A stretch of DNA of 64,000 nucleotides, taken from positions 2,975,001 through 3,039,000 of the forward strand of contig OZ004584.1 of the NCBI GenBank assembly GCA_963924555.1, read 5' to 3'. Below the pieces are notes generated by a model, which made no database searches, was not told the DNA's origin, and saw only the letters and a program-made list of their open reading frames with translations. This DNA comes from Crambe crambe (taxonomy: Eukaryota; Porifera; Demospongiae; Poecilosclerida; Crambeidae). The position numbers and the translations under genes were made by a program. Positions 59,061 through 64,000 of the stretch are shown piece by piece. Numbering within the stretch: position 1 is the stretch's first letter; the number at the start of each line of letters is the position of its first letter.

Positions 59061-60310
59061 CGAGGTTTAATGTCACTATAATTATTATGTTCATCATTCA
59101 GCAGCTCTGATCTGATACACACTTTCACTCTATTCTGATCATATGAAAACTAATTGAGGTATTATTAAAGCATTGAGTTGCCTTTTAAGTTTTTTTTATC
59201 ATGTGGCAAATTCATTTCTTTTGATGTGGTCAAAAGAATGTTTCCGAATTACTCTCGACTGATAACTAAAAACCACATGGAAGACAGTGATTACAGGTCA
59301 AAGTCAATACAACTTTTTGCATAAAATTGATTCTGAACAGTGGTGCTAGCAGACTGCTTGCATACACAGTAGCTAGCTAGCTATGGTAACTCCTCCATGT
59401 TGATGTCTTTTATCATGTTGGATTCTCTTAGTTCTTGGGGGCGGGGGAAGGAGAAAGGGTCTGCTGACTCTAGCATGTACGATTGTGACTCCAAGGCTTG
59501 ATCCTTAGATTCTCCAAGAGCTGTTCTCGTAAATTACTTGCGCACGGTTTATGATTGCCATGATATGATGTAATCATAGATACTATGATATGATGTAATG
59601 ATGTAATGACACAAGTCGTACATGCTAGAGTCACCAGACCATATTATTTTGTCCAAATATTGTATTCAAGCATGTCCAGCTAGTGTCCAGTTTTTACATC
59701 GCTCCAAAAATCGAGTTCCATCCTTCAACGGTTTCTGTTTGTCGCTGGTCGTCTGGCGTAGCCGACCCTTTACCTTCCTTTTCTTGGGGCCGGGGCGGGG
59801 GAAGGAGAGCACTCCGTGGATATGAAACGCCCGCGAATACGGATGGTATACGGACATTCGCGACACCATTGGGCGGGGCTATATAATAAAGACGCGTACG
59901 CATGCGCAAAAAAATATCGCGTCGCATCGCATCTTGGTTTCAAAAAGAGCTTCGGAAGCTAACTAAAGGTAATTAGTTTATAACCCAGTGGTGTAGTTAG
60001 AATGAACACACATGGACCGTGGCACAAGCGACCACTTCAAAATGTGGATATGCGGCAAGCCATAGCTAATCCATAAATATACTTGAATGTGTTAAGGATT
60101 TCAAGAAAGATTTAGTGTGTGCTGAAAATAGTTGGCAGAAATCTGAAAGTCAATTGTTAGAAATCTTGAATGTCCCTAATTAGTTAATGCCTTCAATTTC
60201 AAAATTAGTAAACTACTTCTTGGTACGGGAATCATATCACAGGCTCATAGCTAAAAATTGTCATTTTAAGTTCATGTAGCTACACTTTATTCTTTAATGT
60301 TCCATTGCAG

Positions 60311-62674
60311 ATGAAACTAGTTGTACTCACTCTGCTCTCTTTCTTGATTGGAATATTAGGTATCCATGCAATATAATAAATCATATGCTATAGCTATTTT
60401 ATTTCATGTGTTAGCATCAACTTCTCAGCTGAGTTATGATGGTGTTAGGATCGTGTCTTGCCCTGGAGAAGTTTTGAACTTCACATGCACTGTGAATGGT
60501 CTGTATCATCTTTGGATGATAGAATCTGAAAACATTACAGAATATATGCATATTCAAGCTCTGCCTTTAAATCTATATCCTCGCAGTCACTCAAAATACA
60601 TTTTTGATGGATTTATGATAAATGATAACACCATGGTAACATTCCTTACATTCAGTGCTACCAATGGAATCATTAATGTAACATGCGAGGGTGCTGGTGA
60701 TAATAACCAGCAATCCTTAACAGCTGAAGTGATTGGTTAGAAAACTACACCAATGTGAACTATCTGTTCATGTCTATAATTATTATGCAGATGTAACGTG
60801 GACATTTGTTGTAAATAACTACCCCACAAGTGATCGTCAGCTTTCGGAACTCAGTATAAATATAAACATAAATTCAACTGAAAGGCAATGTATTAAATCA
60901 TTTGTTATAATTGACCAAAATGATCCATCTGTGAAGTGTTCTGGGAGTCAAAATGCAACAACTATAAAGTGCCCACCCCAGAATTTTTGTCAAAATGCTA
61001 CATATTCTCTTAGGGGATCTGCCCTAACAGCCTACCCCAACACTCAGCATCCAGCACTAAGGATAGTAAAACATAAAATGCTACCAGGTAGTGAGCTATA
61101 CCTGCATGTGTAGTAAATCTAGCCTTGTAGCTAGTTATTACATTACATTGTAGTAAATCTTGTAATTTTGTGATAACACATTTGCTATTCAGAATATTTT
61201 GATTACTTTCTGGGATCACCATCAACATCATATCAACATGAAAATGGACGATTAGTGGTTATTATAAAGTGGAAGGTAAAGTGTACAGATCAAAGAATGA
61301 GCCATTATTTCAATTTTGATGTCTTTCTTCCTTTACCCTTTTACTATGAGCAGTTTAGATTTGATAACTGTACTAGCTACATCTACAGGTGGCTGATGAG
61401 GTCATTATGACTGGAGAAGCTGTCATGGTGAACGTATCTCTGTCAGGTAGATCAGGACGCAAAGAGATGACCATGATAAATAAAGCGAGATTCACTTTTG
61501 AGACTTCCAAGCCATTAGGAACTCAACAAACATCAATTCCAGGAAATGTAACCTTGACATTTAATAATGGGCTGTGCTCTGACACAGAGAGCACAGATTT
61601 TAAAGGTAAAAACTTAACAGTTAGCTATAATTATTCAAACACTCATTAATCTCCACAAACTTTTTAACAAGTTAGCTTTTTGTGTATTTTTCAGTGATGA
61701 ATGCCATAGCAGTTATTCCAGATGGTAACGTCATAACTATCAAATGTCGTCCACATCTGCACCGGAATGCTCCTCCCCATCACATCACCTCCAAACTGAA
61801 ATGTCATGATCAACGATCTTCTCCAACCAGAGTCAAAAACCATGCTTACAAAAATGGCAGAGACGTGACCATCACCTACCAACCTAAGGGAAACAACTGT
61901 TCCTACACTGTCCAGCTCATGACAAGTGATAATGAGCCAATTGGCTTCCCAATCAAAGGAAGGTTATCAGGACCATGTAAGTGGATTTCTCCACAATATA
62001 AAGCTAGTGCATAGTAGCTACTGTGGCAACAACCAAACAATAGCTATAGGTGTTCAGGAAGCACACACCACATGATTCATTGAATGTGTATGCAATTGAA
62101 TCTTAACTATAATATAAAGGATACCATGAAAGAGGACAAACCAAAAAAGTATATTAGTAGGCTGACATGCAACCTTTAGACAAAAATTAATGTTGGGTAC
62201 CCATCAGTATGTCCATTATTCGGAAGTTCCATTCAATCCATTGTAATCCCTAATCACGGGTCATCCCATCAGGTATCACTGACTTTACCCAGAATGTTAG
62301 GAATTGTAACAAATGCACTGACATGTACCCTAGATGTCTATAATAACTTGTAATTGAAATGTTATTTTATATACACAGTTGCTCCAATTCCTCCTACAAT
62401 AGCATCATCAACAAATCCCGAAATAGACATGTCTGATGACATATCCACCATAGTTCTAGCCATGGTATTCACGCTTCCATTCACTGCCTTTGCTGGCCTC
62501 TTCCTGGGTTGGGTCATTGCCACCTGTCAAGAGAAGCATGAGAACAGGAGAACTCTAAAAGGGAGAAAGAAGTCAAAGAAACTTAAAGCTCCCCCAGTGT
62601 ATGATGACGTGGTGCCCCAGCCAGACCACATAAGCATGGAACGTAATAGTGCATATGGTCATGCACGATCGTAA
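60311..62674 (+). CDS. Receptor E: paralogue of receptors A and B, intact, mosaic
   Basis: Seven plus-strand exons: 60311..60359, 60415..60735, 60791..61087, 61193..61275, 61389..61605, 61695..61976, 62379..62674. All phases close to 514 residues. Exons 1-3 are almost identical to receptor B (two amino-acid differences noted in exons 2-3, V-to-L and T-to-N, plus Y-to-H near the exon 3 end). Exons 4-5 instead resemble receptor A (EYFDYFLG, VIMTGEAVMVNVSLSGRSGRKEMTM). The switch falls at 61,147 in intron 3, the outer end of the palindrome arm. Signal peptide, Ig-like exon, Cys exon, TM helix and PPVYDD tail are all kept. Function unknown. Confidence 0.85.
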
Positions 62675-63299
62675 TATCTATAGCTAATCACCTAATAAAC
62701 TTGTCAATGCAGAACAAAAGGAACTTGTCATAATCATTAACCATTAATACATCAAACATTCTTTCACTAAACTTTATCTAGACTAAAGTGCAGGTAATAA
62801 GTATAAAACCATAAGAAAGTGACTAGCATGTGATCCATGTATATAATGTGCACTGCAGACTTTTTCAAATTGATGATCCATGCATGGATGGCTGAATTAA
62901 TGTTGTGAAGGATAGCTAATAAGAGACAGGATTCTAGTCTGATCATGTTCAACAGCGTGCTTTCAATATAGACATAGTTATATGTAACGGTCCCAGGTAG
63001 AAGTCAACGATCGCATCACTGATTAGCTACTTTGTCACTCTGAATTAGCCCTCTATGCAATATTCAATATTATCAACTGGCTGAAATTTGGCATAGAGCT
63101 GTATAGCTACCCCAAATTAAAAATGGGATAACATCTTGATTTCTACCAGTGAGAATGACACACATTATTTTGCAGCTAGAATAGCTAATTATACCTTAAT
63201 CATTTTCATAATATGACCAGAATAGAGTATGATGTATTGAAAGTGTATATCAGATCAGAACTGCTGAATGATGAACATAATTATAGTGACAACATTAAA
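62675..63299. other. Receptor E 3' flank
   Basis: Inverted counterpart of 6,780-7,515 and 22,560-23,140. No coding exon. Confidence 0.55.
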
Positions 63300-63482
63300 C
63301 CTCAGCAAAAAAAATCCACTGAACTTAGTTCTTCTGGTAAATAAGTTTGGTCCACAGGTTCCTGATAGTCAGGGTTGTACTTGTACCCCTCACCAAACCC
63401 AAGGTTCTTCATCGAACTGAGTGGGAGTGTTGCGCAGGTAGAGAGGAACAGACGGTAGCAGCGTACACCACAACCTGAGCTA
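63300..63482 (-). pseudogene. Third fragment of WRNIP1 terminal exon
   Basis: The minus strand reads MKNLGFGEGYKYNPDYQEP...ELSSVDFF, matching the last WRNIP1 exon, but the stretch from MSRAPKS to SVPLHLRN is deleted and the frame is broken upstream. So the WRNIP1 partner of receptor E is only a remnant. Confidence 0.82.
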
Positions 63483-63517
63483 CAATAAAAAAAAACTGTG
63501 CATATAATTATATACAT

Positions 63518-63739
63518 GAGCGCAAAAAAATTCTTCTAAATAAAAAGTAGGGATAGCCTAGCCCTCCTGATTTCAATAACCATGCCCATATATATAACCC
63601 AACTTAAATCCTTACTCTTCACTCCCCCATCAGCAATAAGTGAGTCAAGTACATACCCTCAAGAATCACGTCTACAATATTATTACAAAATTACTATTCC
63701 TACTTCACTTTTTATTTAGAAGAAATTTTTTTGCGCTCA
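63518..63739. mobile_element. MITE of about 222 bp with TGAGCGCAAAAAAATT ends
   Basis: The left end TGAGCGCAAAAAAATT (63518) is inverted at 63724-63739, and the inverted match continues through CTTCTAAATAAAAAGT. It replaces the WRNIP1 intron expected next to the exon fragment. A related end is near 30,100-30,150. Confidence 0.8.
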
Positions 63740-64000
63740 CTTGTTTCTATTCTTTTCTTTGTAATTAGCTAGCTATTATATAGAAATTCTTTTTAAAACT
63801 AATCTTCCTCTTTTGTAAGTACGTAGCATTGGATTATTAACAAAGTTTGTGTAGTTGGAGGTGCACTCACTGGCATGATGAAGTGAGCAGACTAGCTATA
63901 TGTACAGCCATGTAGGATGAGCATCTATACTGAGTGGCCATCTGACCAGAATACAGCTAGCTAAGCAATCAACAGTGGTGGATCTAGGACTTTCAGAAGG
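63740..64000. other. Window end
   Basis: AT-rich sequence with no recognisable gene. Confidence 0.4.

Larger units (their letters stand above)
51805..61147 (-). repeat. Right arm of the large inverted repeat (9,343 bp)
   Basis: Reverse complement of 24657-33982; see that entry. The outer end falls in receptor E intron 3 and the inner end abuts unrelated sequence ('ttattcactcctgtc' on the complement). Confidence 0.92.

Noticed and set aside
1-64000. CRISPR arrays, bacterial operons, rRNA or tRNA genes
   Set aside because: Repeats are dispersed or inverted rather than regularly spaced, genes have introns, and no tRNA cloverleaf or rRNA sequence was recognised (only a tRNA-derived primer site).

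Overview
The window is animal nuclear DNA, AT-rich, with short GT-AG introns and many TAGCTAGC-type tetramers. A WRNIP1 gene with a UBZ finger, a metazoan-style tandem kinase-like gene, Ig-like type I membrane proteins and Ty3/Gypsy and CACTA-type elements all fit a metazoan. Base composition and gene style suggest a demosponge such as Amphimedon; this is inference, not a database match.

Layout. (1) 0.4-2.8 kb: a two-exon gene with two kinase folds, both lacking catalytic residues. (2) 3.0-6.8 kb: WRNIP1 (UBZ4 plus AAA+ ATPase), apparently intact. (3) 7.5-10.3 kb, minus strand: receptor A, a seven-exon gene for a type I membrane protein with signal peptide, Ig-like N-terminal domain, further Cys-containing exons, one TM segment and a PPxY-bearing tail; I recognise no named family. 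(4) 10,534-19,012: an 8.48-kb CACTA/Plavaka-like DNA transposon with perfect 19-bp TIRs, TT target duplication, a multi-exon transposase and a second multi-exon gene. (5) 19.6-25.5 kb: a second copy of cassette 2+3. Its WRNIP1 copy is dead (missing UBZ exon, 8-bp deletion at Walker B); its receptor copy (B) is intact. (6) 24,657-33,982 and 51,805-61,147 form a near-identical inverted repeat with 9.3-kb arms, which carries receptor pseudogene C, a WRNIP1 terminal-exon fragment, MITEs and a broken transposon-type gene with FEN-like and CxC motifs. (7) The 17.8-kb spacer holds receptor pseudogene D, a complete Ty3/Gypsy element (37,791-42,146), several TIR elements and many scrambled receptor and WRNIP1 exon fragments. 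(8) 60.3-62.7 kb, plus strand: receptor E, intact, whose 5' half lies inside the palindrome arm and whose 3' half does not.

Interpretation. The locus is a rapidly rearranging cluster built from a WRNIP1-receptor cassette: tandem duplication, then inverted duplication, with surviving receptors A, B and E open and dead copies C and D each carrying a micro-inversion near the same intron. The receptor family is the best candidate for an undescribed system. Its function cannot be read from the sequence; a surface-recognition role is speculation based on domain layout and copy-number behaviour. Because the arms are nearly identical, an assembly artefact must be excluded.
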